From Ilyonectria destructans (lineage: Eukaryota > Ascomycota > Sordariomycetes > Hypocreales > Nectriaceae), in assembly GCA_020740775.1 (NCBI GenBank), contig JAHEWK010000002.1:4588001-4652000 (forward strand): a stretch of 64,000 nt of DNA. The letters are read 5' to 3'. This document shows positions 10,463 through 21,776 of the stretch, piece by piece; position 1 is the stretch's first letter, and the number at the start of each line of letters is the position of its first letter. Position numbers and translations under genes: made by a program. The notes below the pieces were generated by a model. The model saw nothing but the letters and a program-made list of their open reading frames with translations, made no database searches and had not been told where the DNA came from.

Positions 10463-13400
10463 ATGACCATGGATAATCGCAATGTCCCACCCGCTTCCGA
10501 TGCGATGCCTCCCCATCCGAGTCCCACGCTTCTGCCGGCGCCTGTGGCACAAGCCGTTAGTCTCGCGACGCGCTCTACTTCCCTAGCCATACGCCTTGGC
10601 TCCGCTGCTGGCTCTTATGGACTCGGCGCTGCAAGATTCACCACTCTGTCTAGCCTGGAGCTGGCTCGGGGCGTGGTTGAATCTGTCCTGAGCCGTGCTG
10701 GGAGAGAAACACTATCTCGGTCCCAAAGCGACCTGGCCACCGTCGATGCCGAGTCTGTCATTGAACGAAGTCTCGAGCATCTTCATCATGCCATGACCCA
10801 GGTGGTTTTCTGGACAACTGCTGGCTTCCACATCACGAACACAACCATCTCCATGGCATCAGAGGTCTCGCAGCTACTTCTATCATCCCTTGATCAACTC
10901 CTCGGCTCCACCGATTCATCGCGAGCAATTGCTAGCATCATCACCTTGATTCGCCGAGAGTTCCGGGACCCCGCCACAGGTGCTCAAGGCAAGCCTGTTG
11001 GCGTTGTCGATCTCACGCTTGGTCTATGTGCCTTGGCTTATCTACAGCAATGGTGTTGGAGGCTCCCAGACGAAGAGCTCCGTCGCCATGAGTACGAAGA
11101 GATCATATGGGATGTTGTGGTTCTCAATGATGGTGAGAGAGTGGATGTTCAGGAACAGAAGCCTCAGGTCTCCACAAACCTGCAATCCAAGATCCCACAA
11201 CGCCAGATGGGTAACTCTGGTGGCAAACACCTTGACTTATCACAAGAAAGTCACCAAAGTCTAGCCGATGATGAAGAAGAGGCTGCTTTACGCAGGCTCA
11301 AAGACCAGATTGTCGATTCTCTGCCCTCGGAAACTACCGTATCCATCTCAAACTCCATCTCCACCACACAGACAATCACGATCGATATCGATGGTCCTCG
11401 ACCTCTTTCTCTCCCTACCCTACCAGGGGCAGAAGTTGTGGAAACTAAGGTCACACGGTCTCCGCAAGGTGTCCGGTCTGGAAGGCGACTGAGCAACTCA
11501 GGAGAACCATCCTATCGAGTTGTGTACAAACTTCAAAGGTCTAAAGTTGGGACCACCACGTTTCAGAATCGTAACGAATCACTGAAGCCCCCAATCATTG
11601 AGTTATCGAATACCGAAAAGCCGACTCGAAACGTACCAGTTCAGGAGCCATCCAGATTACCAAAGAAAGCAGTGCAGACTGGCCCTAAGTCCCCACCGGG
11701 CAATCGTGCGATTGCTACAAAGAATGACAACGGCCAGCAATACCGAATTCCAATGCGGGAATCTTCAAAGCCTTCGAGTAACTCCGGCCAAGTCGCAGCT
11801 AGTAGGAAGCCAAAAATATCATACCCTTCCTCACCACCAGCGCTACCAACACTTCAGCAGAAGCCAGAACGTGAGGCCAACCAAAAACGGCTCCGAGTAC
11901 CCCCAAGCCCAGTCGCTTCTCGAACGAAAACCGATACTCCTCACGAGAGCTCTGCTAGAATGCGAAAGGTGCTGCCCAAGAGAAAGACTGACCCATCCAT
12001 TACTGGCAAACACCCGGAGAAAAGGGGGACACTAAAACAAGTACTTCGAGAAGGCAGTAATTCTTTCTCGAACATGTGGCACAAAGACCCCACACCTACG
12101 GATAGCAAACAACCATCAAGAGGGAAAGAACGGGGAAACAAGACGCCATTTATCTCCTCAAGCAACCCCGAGCTGCCTGCTTCAACCCAAGAGACATACG
12201 CCCCACTATCTACTTCATCAGCCGATCACGACTTTGAGAATCCAGAGTTCATCCAACGAAGCTCCTCTCGAGCAAGTTACGTCTCCATCCACGAGTACCG
12301 CCGTGACTCGATTGTCTCTCAGACCGATACCTACTCTATCCACTCTGCTCTCGGGCCACGGCCAAATTCCCCCAGTCTCACTAGGACCGATGCTGCTACA
12401 GATTCGTCTTGGATCAAGTCTTGGAATGACAGAAACTCTGTTAGTCCCGTCCGACCGAAATCTTCTGTGGGACATCGTCGCGGTATATCAAACGTTCCAA
12501 GCATCTACAGCCTAGCATCCAATGACTCTCAGTCATCCCTTGTGCTGGCGTCTTACCATCAAAAAAGCGCATACACTGCAGCTGATGCGTTGAGCATCCT
12601 TCGACGCGATGGCGAAGTTGACGGCATATTTCCTAGGGCTCATGTACTCCGCAACATTACGAGGTACATGCGGTTCTCATCAGCTTCTTATGGATCGCAA
12701 TTTCTCAAAGTCATGGGTATATCGAAGGAGATGCCTATCGTGCGAGCCTGGGACGGGATTCATGCCGATGTGAGGCACTTTGTCCATCACACCGAATCTG
12801 ACACGCATAGCGTCCTTCTTGCCTCATTCGTTGACCCTGAAGGGGGGGCTGACTCAAGTGGCTTAACCGGGACGGGTGTACCGCTGGTACACTATATCTC
12901 ATTGGACCATGATGCAAGGACAGTGGTGCTGGCTTGCCGGGGAACCCTGGGATTCGAAGACGTCTTGGCTGACTTAACATGTGATTACGACGTTCTGACC
13001 TGGCGTGGCCGTGGATACAAGGTACACAAGGGCGTCCATGCATCCGCCCGAAGGCTACTTTACGGCGGAGATGGGCGTGTCTTGGTGACAATCAGGGAGG
13101 CATTGATCGAGTTTCCAGACTACGGACTTGTTTTGTGTGGTCACTCACTGGGGGGTGCCGTGACGGCTCTCCTCGGTGTGATGCTGTCGGAGCCAAACCC
13201 GACTGGCACAGGGTTTGTCACTGCTACTGAGCTGCACAGAGGATCAAATGATTCCCCAACCCAAGAGAGTTTTCGATCAAACCATCCATGCCTGCCTTCT
13301 AGGCGTCCGATTCACGTCTATGCTTACGGGCCACCTGGTACAATGTCGACATCACTCCGTAAACGCACACGAGGCCTCATCACCAGTATCGTGCATGGAA

Positions 13401-13879
13401 ATGATGTGGTCCCCTATTTGTCATTGGGGACCCTTCACGATTCTCAAGCCGTCGCTTTAGCCTTCAAGGACGATCAACATCAGGCTAAAGGGGAGATTCG
13501 TCAGCGGATCTGGCAAGCCCTGCAGACTGGAATAAGTCAAAAGTGGTACGGTAGCTCATCTGCTGTCCGTAGGGAAGAGAAATTAGAATGGGGACTCCCA
13601 TTACTGCAAAATTTGAGAGCCAGTATGACAAGCCAGAAACTGATGCCACCCGGAGAGGTCTTTACTGTTGAGACTCAGAGAGTACTGAGGCGGGACGCAT
13701 TCCTTCTTCTAGAAGAAGACCACCTTGGGCGGCCGGCGCAAAGAATTGTGTTGAAGTATGTTAAAGACGTGGAAGCACGGTTTAAGGAGTTGCGATTTGG
13801 GACGAGTATGTTGATGGACCACAGTCCCGCAAGGTACGAAGCGGCTTTGGATAAGCTTCGCCTCGGTGTTGTTGATTAA
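10463..13879 (+). CDS. Class 3 lipase with long disordered N-terminal region
   Basis: Intronless, 1138 residues from the first in-frame ATG (a second ATG lies two codons on). The N-terminal 200 residues are fairly hydrophobic and Ala/Leu/Ser-rich, but there is no clear signal peptide. Residues of about 270-700 are Ser/Pro/Lys-rich and look disordered. The lipase domain covers roughly 780-1020: RTVVLACRGTLGFEDVLADL, YKVHKGVHASARRLL, then the nucleophile elbow GHSLGG (Ser895), and HVYAYGPPG followed by IVHGNDVVPYLSLG, which should carry the catalytic Asp. Family: lipase_3, close to fungal sn1-type diacylglycerol lipases. Expected role: intracellular hydrolysis of acylglycerols at membranes or lipid droplets; substrate is inferred. 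Confidence 0.85.
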   Translation: MTMDNRNVPPASDAMPPHPSPTLLPAPVAQAVSLATRSTSLAIRLGSAAGSYGLGAARFTTLSSLELARGVVESVLSRAGRETLSRSQSDLATVDAESVIERSLEHLHHAMTQVVFWTTAGFHITNTTISMASEVSQLLLSSLDQLLGSTDSSRAIASIITLIRREFRDPATGAQGKPVGVVDLTLGLCALAYLQQWCWRLPDEELRRHEYEEIIWDVVVLNDGERVDVQEQKPQVSTNLQSKIPQRQMGNSGGKHLDLSQESHQSLADDEEEAALRRLKDQIVDSLPSETTVSISNSISTTQTITIDIDGPRPLSLPTLPGAEVVETKVTRSPQGVRSGRRLSNSGEPSYRVVYKLQRSKVGTTTFQNRNESLKPPIIELSNTEKPTRNVPVQEPSRLPKKAVQTGPKSPPGNRAIATKNDNGQQYRIPMRESSKPSSNSGQVAASRKPKISYPSSPPALPTLQQKPEREANQKRLRVPPSPVASRTKTDTPHESSARMRKVLPKRKTDPSITGKHPEKRGTLKQVLREGSNSFSNMWHKDPTPTDSKQPSRGKERGNKTPFISSSNPELPASTQETYAPLSTSSADHDFENPEFIQRSSSRASYVSIHEYRRDSIVSQTDTYSIHSALGPRPNSPSLTRTDAATDSSWIKSWNDRNSVSPVRPKSSVGHRRGISNVPSIYSLASNDSQSSLVLASYHQKSAYTAADALSILRRDGEVDGIFPRAHVLRNITRYMRFSSASYGSQFLKVMGISKEMPIVRAWDGIHADVRHFVHHTESDTHSVLLASFVDPEGGADSSGLTGTGVPLVHYISLDHDARTVVLACRGTLGFEDVLADLTCDYDVLTWRGRGYKVHKGVHASARRLLYGGDGRVLVTIREALIEFPDYGLVLCGHSLGGAVTALLGVMLSEPNPTGTGFVTATELHRGSNDSPTQESFRSNHPCLPSRRPIHVYAYGPPGTMSTSLRKRTRGLITSIVHGNDVVPYLSLGTLHDSQAVALAFKDDQHQAKGEIRQRIWQALQTGISQKWYGSSSAVRREEKLEWGLPLLQNLRASMTSQKLMPPGEVFTVETQRVLRRDAFLLLEEDHLGRPAQRIVLKYVKDVEARFKELRFGTSMLMDHSPARYEAALDKLRLGVVD

Positions 13880-14080
13880 CATTTTTACCTTTATGCCTGA
13901 TGATTTCTTTGTCCTTTATGACAGAATGATATAGAGGGAAGAAAGAGCAAGGGTTGGATATACAGGGATCACAAGAGCGTTTGGGAAATTGGAAACCTTG
14001 ATACCACGCCATGACACATTGGTGTAGACTACCTAGTATTATTTAATTTCACATTTCGTTCTTTTACACGTACACGCAGT

Positions 14081-15064
14081 TTAGTTCGCCGTCGTGGTGA
14101 TGATCTTGCCGTTATCATCATAGAAAATCTCCTTTGCCTTGACCGACCTAAGGTGGTCGACACCCTTGCTTAACTCACAGTCGTGGTAGAAAAGGTATGT
14201 CTTGCCCTGGAACTCGACAATAGAGTGATGGGTCGTCCATCCAAGAACGGGCTCCAATATGCGCCCGCCATAGGTAAACGGCCCAAGAGGACTCGTGCCA
14301 GTGGCATAGCACAAAAAGTGCGTATCCCCCGTTGAGTACGAGAAGTAGTAGGTGTCTCCGCGCTTGTGCAACCACGCAGCCTCAAAGAAGCGTCGGTCGT
14401 GGTCGTCACCTTGAATAGGCTTGCCAGTCTCGGGGGCCAAAATGATGAGCTCCTGCACCTCATCTGCAAACTGGTGCATATCGGCGCTGAGCCTGCCAAC
14501 CCGTGGTCCCTGGGCACTGACACCCTCGCCGCTGACTTCCTTGGCGCCCTGCCACGATGGATCGAAGACGTCGTTGCCCTTTTGGTAGCACTGGAGCTGG
14601 CCGCCCCAGAGACCGCCAAAGTAGAGGTACGCCTCGCCATCGTTGTCGACGAAACAGGCCGGGTCGATGCTGTAGCTGCCCTTGATCGGTTCCGGATCCG
14701 GGGTGAACGGACCCTCGGGCTTGTCCCCCACGGCGACACCGATACGGAAGATGCCCTCCTTGTCGCGGGCTGGAAAGTAGAGATAGTATTTGCCGTCCTT
14801 CTCGGCGGCATCTGGCGCCCAAAGTTGCTTGGACACCCATGGAACGTCTTCTGCCTTCAGCACCACACCGTGATCTGTGACCTCCCCAGGAGGGCTCAGG
14901 CTATCTGTGCTGAATACGTGGTAGTCGGCCATGTCATACTGGTCGCCATTGTCGTTGAACTTGATATCTGTCTCACGGTCATGGGAAGGATAGACGTAGA
15001 CCCTGCCGTTGAAGACATGCGCCGAGGGGTCGGCAGTGTAAATATGAGTGATGAGGGGGGCCAT
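14081..15064 (-). CDS. Glycoside hydrolase family 43 (intracellular)
   Basis: A single-exon 327-residue five-bladed propeller enzyme. The three acidic residues expected in GH43 are visible: general base Asp12 (TADPSAH), pKa modulator Asp134 (SYSIDPACF) and general acid Glu228 (RFFEAAWLH). GGRILEPVLGWTTHHSIVEF supplies the downstream His near the active site. GH43 enzymes act on arabinose- or xylose-containing glycans (beta-xylosidase, alpha-L-arabinofuranosidase). There is no signal peptide, so it should act in the cytosol on imported oligosaccharides. This matches the pentose/polyol flavour of the upstream genes, but specificity is not readable. A TATA-like element sits about 80 bp upstream. 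Confidence 0.88.
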   Translation of the reverse strand: MAPLITHIYTADPSAHVFNGRVYVYPSHDRETDIKFNDNGDQYDMADYHVFSTDSLSPPGEVTDHGVVLKAEDVPWVSKQLWAPDAAEKDGKYYLYFPARDKEGIFRIGVAVGDKPEGPFTPDPEPIKGSYSIDPACFVDNDGEAYLYFGGLWGGQLQCYQKGNDVFDPSWQGAKEVSGEGVSAQGPRVGRLSADMHQFADEVQELIILAPETGKPIQGDDHDRRFFEAAWLHKRGDTYYFSYSTGDTHFLCYATGTSPLGPFTYGGRILEPVLGWTTHHSIVEFQGKTYLFYHDCELSKGVDHLRSVKAKEIFYDDNGKIITTTAN

Positions 15065-15715
15065 CTTGAAAAGTCGATTCGGGTATGCCTTGAGCGAGTG
15101 CCTTGGGTCTCAAGAGTCAAGAACTGCGGTGATGGCCAAACTTATATATGCGTGAGCCGACTATAGCCCCGCGATGTCATGATATACATGCTAGTCAACG
15201 TCTTGCCTATTCTTGAGCTCTATAACCGTTCCCCAATTTATCCAGAAATGCCCTGACCAATTTACCCGGCTACCCCGGCCATTTGGGGTCGGAGACGATG
15301 TCGCAGTAGGAAAGCCGACCGGGTAGGATCTGCACCGGAGTATTTCTTGGGGCCCCATCAGGTGGCTTGATATTGCGGGATGGCGGCTGATCTCTCCGGT
15401 TGAGTGATCCGATGGCAATGAGCGGGAGAGCCACAAGGGTTGGTGCCCGACCCAGCTGTCGATGAGCCGCAGTACTCGACGTAATACTCCAACGCAAGAA
15501 CCCACCCAGGTCGAGATCGAGAATTGATGGGAAACTCGTGAGACAAGGTCGCCAGCTTCTCAAGATATGGTTTGCTGCAAAATAAACTCATTCGCATGAT
15601 GCATTCTGGGACGGGCCGCGCCACAATGGCGCAGCCAGGTGCAACTCACGCCCAAGCCCTGCATGAGATTTAGAGTCAAACCAGGCAGGATAGGATAGAT
15701 GTTAATGAAAAATCT
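15065..15715. other. GH43 promoter and CCDC97-like 3' region
   Basis: No gene seen besides the TATA-like element. Overlapping minus-strand frames around 15191-15624 carry no recognisable domain. Confidence 0.55.
15141..15148 (-). promoter_or_regulatory. TATA-like element of the GH43 gene
   Basis: The minus strand reads TATATAAG about 77-84 bp before the GH43 start codon, a normal spacing for a fungal TATA box. Not otherwise supported. Confidence 0.5.
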
Positions 15716-16400
15716 TTAGTAATCCTGAACACCAGTCTCTCCGTCCCTCTTTGCCTCATTGTTTCCCACATCGGATGCCGCAGCGTCTTCGACCCAACTA
15801 GGCTCCTCGTCGTCATACCAGGCATCTTCGGCGTCTTTCCTAACCATAGAGTCAAATTCGTCATTGTTGTCGACAATGCTGTAGTCAAACTCTTCGTCAT
15901 GGCCATGGACAAACCGGTTCTCGAGGAAGTCGCGCCAGAGCTGTTGGCCATGCTCCCTGTCCGTTGCTGGGTGCGCCCAGGAATTGTCAAGGCTGGCGTC
16001 CGTCGTCTCTGTCCCGTTGGCCGCCGGCTCACTTGCTCCATTGGATGTGGGCAAACCCGAGACTTTGGATTCCCCTCGCTCCAAAGCCGCTTCCAACATC
16101 CGCCCGTAGCCCTTGGCCTTGCCCTCTGCTTCTCGTTCTGCCGGTGTTTGAAACGTCTTCACAAGACGTTCGTACAAGACAGGATCTAGAAGTCAATGAG
16201 CATGCAGTCACGCGGTGAATAGCCCATCTCAACCTACCAGCGAGCTCGTGTTCAAGGCTGTCAAAGTATGTTATGTTTCGTGCCAGGTACTCGCGACGAC
16301 GGTTCTGGGCCTGGATCCGAGCAGCTCGACCCGGCGGATTGGGTTCCCTTGGAATTGGCCGCTCAAGCTCATTGGTGGGTAGGCTTGGAATTTCCGACAT
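15716..16400 (-). CDS. CCDC97-like protein (DUF2052)
   Basis: A 210-residue acidic, charged protein in two exons (16400-16238 and 16185-15716; 52-nt intron). Residues 55-80 (DPVLYERLVKTFQTPAERE) and the acidic C-terminal block (FVHGHDEEFDYSIVDNNDEF, DAWYDDEEP) match the CCD97-like/DUF2052 family. Human CCDC97 associates with SF3B-containing spliceosome complexes, so a nuclear role in splicing is a reasonable inference. The N-terminal third is Pro/Arg-rich, the middle low in complexity. No membrane segment or catalytic motif. Divergent from SSK1 across about 2 kb. Confidence 0.78.
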
Positions 16401-18356
16401 GTCGAAATGTCTTATGTGTTAATAATATACCGCGTTTTTCACCTGTGCCGAAAGAGTCTTGTTTTTGCATCGTTCCAAATAGTTGTGCACGAAGGCGCCA
16501 ACTTTGCTGACCGATGCTTTGGCAGCACAGTGCACACGGTATTTACAGCACGGCCCATTGAGGATGTGACTGAAGCTTCTATTAGGAGCTGACTACTATG
16601 TAGGTAGGCCACCCTTCGCGGTTCAGTCAAGCGAACTTTTCGTAACAAGTTTTACCCTGAAAGCTTGAGATACTTGATCACATGGCTGTTCGTTAAAAAT
16701 TGAACACTAACACTTTGTTGACAGGAGATGTACTTCACGCGAGCAAGACCGAGAGCAAGCATTGTATGAGAGAGAACAGACACAAGGAAGGCATTTCAGA
16801 GTGCACTTGCAACACTACTTTCATATTTCGTCCAATTTGACCCTCAAAACTTCGGTGGCTTACCAACAACTTAACCGAGATGATGCCAGATGGGGAATGC
16901 AAACACATGTGCTTGCACTCAGCTAGTGTGGTAACCTTGTGGCAATGACCAGGATTTACAGATCCACGGCAACGATGTCTTGTAATTACTGTGGTTCTCG
17001 GGGGGTTGAAGGAACAGGGAAACGTGGTCGATGGTGACCACTCTCGGTTGGTCCCATGTTTGGCAGGTTTGTCTCTCCCTGACCTGGTTCTCACCGTTCC
17101 GGCACATCCACCTCCCCCACATGCTTGCTGAGCAATGATTAACGAGGAAGAAATCAGGAAAGCAATCAGAGGAACAGCGGACCAACTAATGAGAATGGCA
17201 TGAGATTCCACGCGCCATCAAACCGGGCGGGCTCGAACATGGGCACGTGCGGGAGACCGACAGATCGGCTAGAGGCGCCATGGATGCGTGCACGTACGGT
17301 GAAGGTTGGTACGAAAAGGGATATACATGGGCACAATAAGAATCTATTTCCCCGACCGTGCAGGGGCCGTGTATACGGAACGCGGGTTGGACACCGCAAA
17401 TGCCGACAAATGCGATACATCAAAAGAGGGCGGAGAAAGAGGCGGTAGGGAGCCCATCTGGCTGGCTGGAGCCATGAACTGGGGGGCTTGGTGCCCGGAA
17501 TGCCGCAGTCAGTATAATCATGTGCCGGTCCACGGTGTGGACATTTGGCGGGTGTTTCTGGGTTCCTGGCCCCTCGTACTCCATACCGATCAAGGGCGGG
17601 ACCCGTGAATGGATTGTTAGAAGTTAGAACGAGGCAGAATGCTCCGTAGGGCGGCAATGATGATATGACCTTTTCTCTTTTCCCCCTTCGGTGAGGCTTG
17701 AATTGCGAGGTCCGTTAGGCCCGTTAGGCCCATCTAGTCTAGGGTCACCCCTGTCGATGCGACACCTGAAAGAAGTTGGATGGGCGCGATGAGCTGTGCA
17801 TGCATCTCGCTGGGAGCTGGGAGCTCAGAGCGGCCCCAGGGTGCATCTTTGGCGCTGGGCTCCCTCGGCTGTAAAATTACAAGACCAAGCAGCTCGCAGC
17901 TCGACTCGCATCAACGGTGACAACCTGCATGGGGAAATGGCGAGAGAGCATTGACGACGTATGTATCCGTAGGTGCATCTCGCTCTAGCTTACCGTCATC
18001 CTCCGTCTTGCAGCTTGCATCTTGCATCTCGCACCTTTTCTTCCGTACATCGTCTTGTCCACCATCGTCGCCATCGATACACGCTCTGTTCACTAACGGC
18101 TTCGCTTCGTCAGCTCCATCCCTCCCTCCCTGAGCTGTCCCAAATCCTGGAGATCCGTCTGTCTCAGCTGCCAATCGTTAAGAGAAGAGCTCCCCTCCCC
18201 ACCGTCAGCTGCCGCCGCGTGCTAGCTGCTGTTGCCCTCTCGTCGTAGCTCTCTGGTTTGGTTCCTTGAGGCTCGACATCCGATCTTGACAGGACCATCA
18301 ACCCCATCGCCAGCTCATCGTCGGGCTCGACCGAGTCCAGGCCCCATGTCGTCCTA
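16401..18356. other. Divergent promoter region, CCDC97-like / SSK1
   Basis: About 2 kb without a supportable gene. The last 400 bp are pyrimidine-rich, as expected for a long SSK1 5' leader, and end with a three-codon upstream ORF. Short open frames near 17200-17650 overlap on both strands and have no family features. Confidence 0.5.
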
Positions 18357-18357
18357 A
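18346..18357 (+). promoter_or_regulatory. Minimal uORF overlapping the SSK1 start (TAATG)
   Basis: ATG TCG TCC TAA encodes Met-Ser-Ser. The last A of its stop codon is also the first base of the SSK1 ATG, giving TAATG. If the transcript starts upstream, ribosomes meet this uORF immediately before the main start and must leak past or reinitiate. Seen directly in the sequence; its effect is inferred. Confidence 0.55.
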
Positions 18358-21027
18358 TGGGCACCAGCGACCTTGCCTCGCGTCTGAGAGCAAAGTTCTC
18401 GAAGCGGCGACACTCGGCAGCGGCATCCCTAGCTTCGTCAATCCAGAGCGTCGCAGATACGTCGTCTGTTGGGAGCCGCCATCGCTGGGATTGGCATCGA
18501 GGACGCGACCAAAGTCACAACCAAGGCCATGACGACAAAGACCGAGATCATTCACCATCTCGTAGAGCTGCCAGCCAGACGCGGGCGACACCGGGAAGCT
18601 CAAGCTTCGACAGCAACCAGCCGGATCTAAACGTCAGCAAGGAATCCAGGGATCCTCTGTCTCGTGGCACGCGTCGGCAACACCGCCACGAGGGCGTTGA
18701 CAACACGACCGGTGTTGGCACTAAGAAGGAGACGGCGCCGATCCCAGCTCTATCGCCGACATCAGAAGCAATGCCGCCCAAATCAACACCCGTTTCATCC
18801 GCAGCCGTTCCCACTGCCACACAAGCGGTCCCACCCACTCCGGATGTTCTCACAGCGCCTGATGCAGCGACGGATGACCCAAAGAGCCCGCTAAAACCGC
18901 CTGGCCCCCGGCAGAGCCGCGGCGGCTTTGCCCCTAACGACGACCTGGGCAACGATCTGCACAGTTCCTGGCATGTCCCACCACAAGCTCAACCTCATCT
19001 GCAACCCAACTCTCGCCCTTCATCAACTCAATCACCTGAGCTATCCCCCAACTCGACGCCGACGCGACCGCGAACACGCCCATCAAACTCGAACCTCGGT
19101 CGCATTCACGAGAACAGCTCTGCCGACTCCTCGTCGTCCCCGCTCCCGCACTCCGACGCCGACGCCGATGTTGATGTTGAGACGGAGGCGCGCGATCATG
19201 ACGACCCGTTGAGTCCCGGCTTTGCTCCCTCTACCTCATCACCAGCACACGCTGCTATCGCGACGACGACAGTCACGCTTCCTTCGTCCCCTGGCTTTGC
19301 GCCCACGTTAACTCTTCCATCCTCCTCGTCATCATCCCCACGGCCGTCCGGCCCGCCCCGCCGCCAAAGTCTTCTTTCCAACCGCCAATCGACCCTGATC
19401 AACACTCTCCTCCACAGTCCGCTCCCAACTGAATCTGGCGCGGAAGCAACGCTGCTACTCCCCATCGACGCCAACATGGTGACCCGCAAGATCTGGGTCA
19501 AGCGCCCACATGCTTCCCCCACCCTCGTCACCATCAACGAGGACGACCTAGTCGACGATGTTCGAGACATGATCCTACGCAAGTATGCCAACTCTCTCGG
19601 CCGCACCTTCGATTCCCCCGACCTCAACATCCGTATCTTCCCCCGTGACCAGCACAAAGACCGCCTCCTAGGCCCTGAGGAACCCATGGGTCGCACCTTG
19701 GATGCCTACTTCCCTGGTGGCCAAACCGTCGACGAGGCTCTCATCATTGATATCCCCCGCCGAGCCCCCAAGGCCTCTCCCCGCCCGGTTGCGCACGCTG
19801 CCAACGTCTACTCTGCAGATGACCCGCGACCATCTGAAGCTGGAGAGGGCTACTTTCCTCCCGTTGAAGTCAGAGCTTCGCCACATCTTCCAGTTGCAGT
19901 TCCGGTACATGGTAATTCGCAAGCTCCGCACTCCATCGCGGTCCTCGGCACAGGCCAAATCCCCCCCATCCCATCCCCTGGTGGCAGGGCGTCACGCACC
20001 TACCGTGAACGTCCTGAACGCCCCCGGCTCGGTCGAACCCATACGTCGTCGCCCACGATTCTAGCCAACGGCCCAGTTGCCACTGCTACCAACCACGGTA
20101 CGCAGCACTTCAATCCTAGGCTACCTCATGTTCGAACTTACTCAAATTCCTCAGAAGCCGGGATGCCTCCTCCTCCTCCTACTCTTCCGACCCCTCCCGC
20201 GCCCGAATCCACCCAGGTTGCTCAAGTTGCGACACCCCCGGCCAGAATCTCGTCACCTCGACCCGCCGTTAGTCGGATAAAGAAGGTCAAGAGGAATCCC
20301 GAGCATCCAAACCTACCACCGGGTATGCTTAACGGTGGTGTTCCCCCAATCAACGTCCTCATAGTCGAAGATAACCCAATCAACTTGAAGCTCCTAGAAG
20401 CTTTCGTGAAGAGGCTAAAGGTGCGGTGGCAGAGTGCCATGAATGGGCGGGACGCTGTCAAGAAGTGGAGGACTGGTGGCTTCCATCTGGTGTTGATGGA
20501 TATTCAGCTGCCGATTATGAATGGTCTCGACGCCACGAGAGAGATTCGGAGACTGGAGAGGGTCAATTCTATCGGCGTCTTCTCGTCTGCGCCAAGCAGC
20601 GGGATACCTGAGGAGGAGAATCCCGATGAACTAAAGGACCAGGACCGGCTCGACACCCTCTCCTTGTTCAAGAGCCCGGTTATTATTGTGGCCCTGACCG
20701 CCAGCTCCCTCCAGAGCGATAGACATGAAGCTCTAGCCGCTGGTTGCAACGACTTCTTAACCAAGGTAACTACCGGATCAACCTGTCGCCACAACGGATG
20801 ATGTATGGATAAGGGACTAACGAAATTCTTAGCCCGTCAACTTTGTCTGGCTCGAGCGAAAAGTCATGGAATGGGGTTGCATGCAAGCTTTGATCGATTT
20901 TGACGGCTGGCGGAAATGGAAGGTTATTTCTCAGGAGGCAGAGGAAAACGAGGCGGCCAAGAAGGCTGCTGCGGCTGCTGCTAAGAACAAGTCCAAGAAA
21001 AACAAGTCATTATCCGTTGCGGCATAA
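18357..21027 (+). CDS. ssk1: SSK1 response regulator of the HOG pathway
   Basis: Predicted 867 residues in two exons (18357-20765, 20833-21027). The N-terminal 640 residues are Ser/Pro/Thr-rich and largely disordered, with a conserved-looking core at about 370-450 (KIWVKRPHASPTLVTI and following). The receiver domain is C-terminal: VLIVEDN (Glu671, Asp672), phospho-acceptor Asp715 in VLMDIQLPIMNG, VALTAS, and Lys803 just before PVNFVW. A Glu-Pro-rich insert separates ERVNSIG from SPVIIVALTA, as in fungal Ssk1. The tail ends in an Ala/Lys-rich stretch. Known role: receives phosphate from the Ypd1 phosphorelay and, when unphosphorylated under osmotic stress, activates the MAPKKK of the Hog1 cascade. 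The intron falls exactly between the invariant Lys and Pro. A three-codon uORF abuts the start. Confidence 0.92.
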
Positions 21028-21776
21028 TGGCTAACACGTCAACCATTGTTGAGGAACCATCTAGTTCCTCAGTTCGTCAACAACGGCAAACCTGGGTTCC
21101 GACTATCCCATAGTCATGCCATTCCGGTTCAGATTCATGATCATCCTCGAGTTGGAAGCGATCATTTGGCGTTCATCACTTGGGGTCTGGGATGACGACC
21201 TCGGTCAATCAGCCCGTTCCTTCACACTTTAATGAATTATCGGAGGAGTATCGGTTGGGTGATCGAAGAACACGTACTATCTACAGATGTAATGAAGTTC
21301 AGGATTTATGTATGATGTGGTTCACAGGTAGAACTGGTACATGCGGCGGATGATGGCTGGGAAGATGAGGAATGATGCGGGTGCAGAAGAATACCAACTT
21401 GGCGTGTTGAATGATCCATTTCAAACATTTACACAATCGCCTCATAGGAGAATTTTTATCCAAATATCCGGCAAATACACAGCCGCGTTTTGCTTTATTT
21501 TGCTGGGAGCATTCCATGAACGAAACTGTCGAGTAATAAACTGGCTTGTCTGAAGCTCAAGTTGTGGGGCCAGAAGCTTGTCGGGATCCGGGATCCGGGT
21601 GATTAATTTTCCCGTGCACCGCTGAAAAATTGCTACTACTTGAACAAGCAACACCTCATCTCCAACCATCCACTTAACATTCTGACTCGACGTCGCGCTG
21701 AGCCAAGCCAATTCCGCTCAATTGGCCTTGGGTTGCATGTAATGCAGCACGAGGTTCGACCGGAGCTGCTTTGATC
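21028..21776. other. SSK1 3' region and mS45 promoter
   Basis: No gene seen. An imperfect GGGATCCGGGATCCGGG run lies near 21582-21600. Confidence 0.55.

Noticed and set aside
14693..14700. Seventh CGGATCCG copy
   Set aside because: Inside the GH43 coding sequence where the codons explain it; not counted with the promoter cluster.
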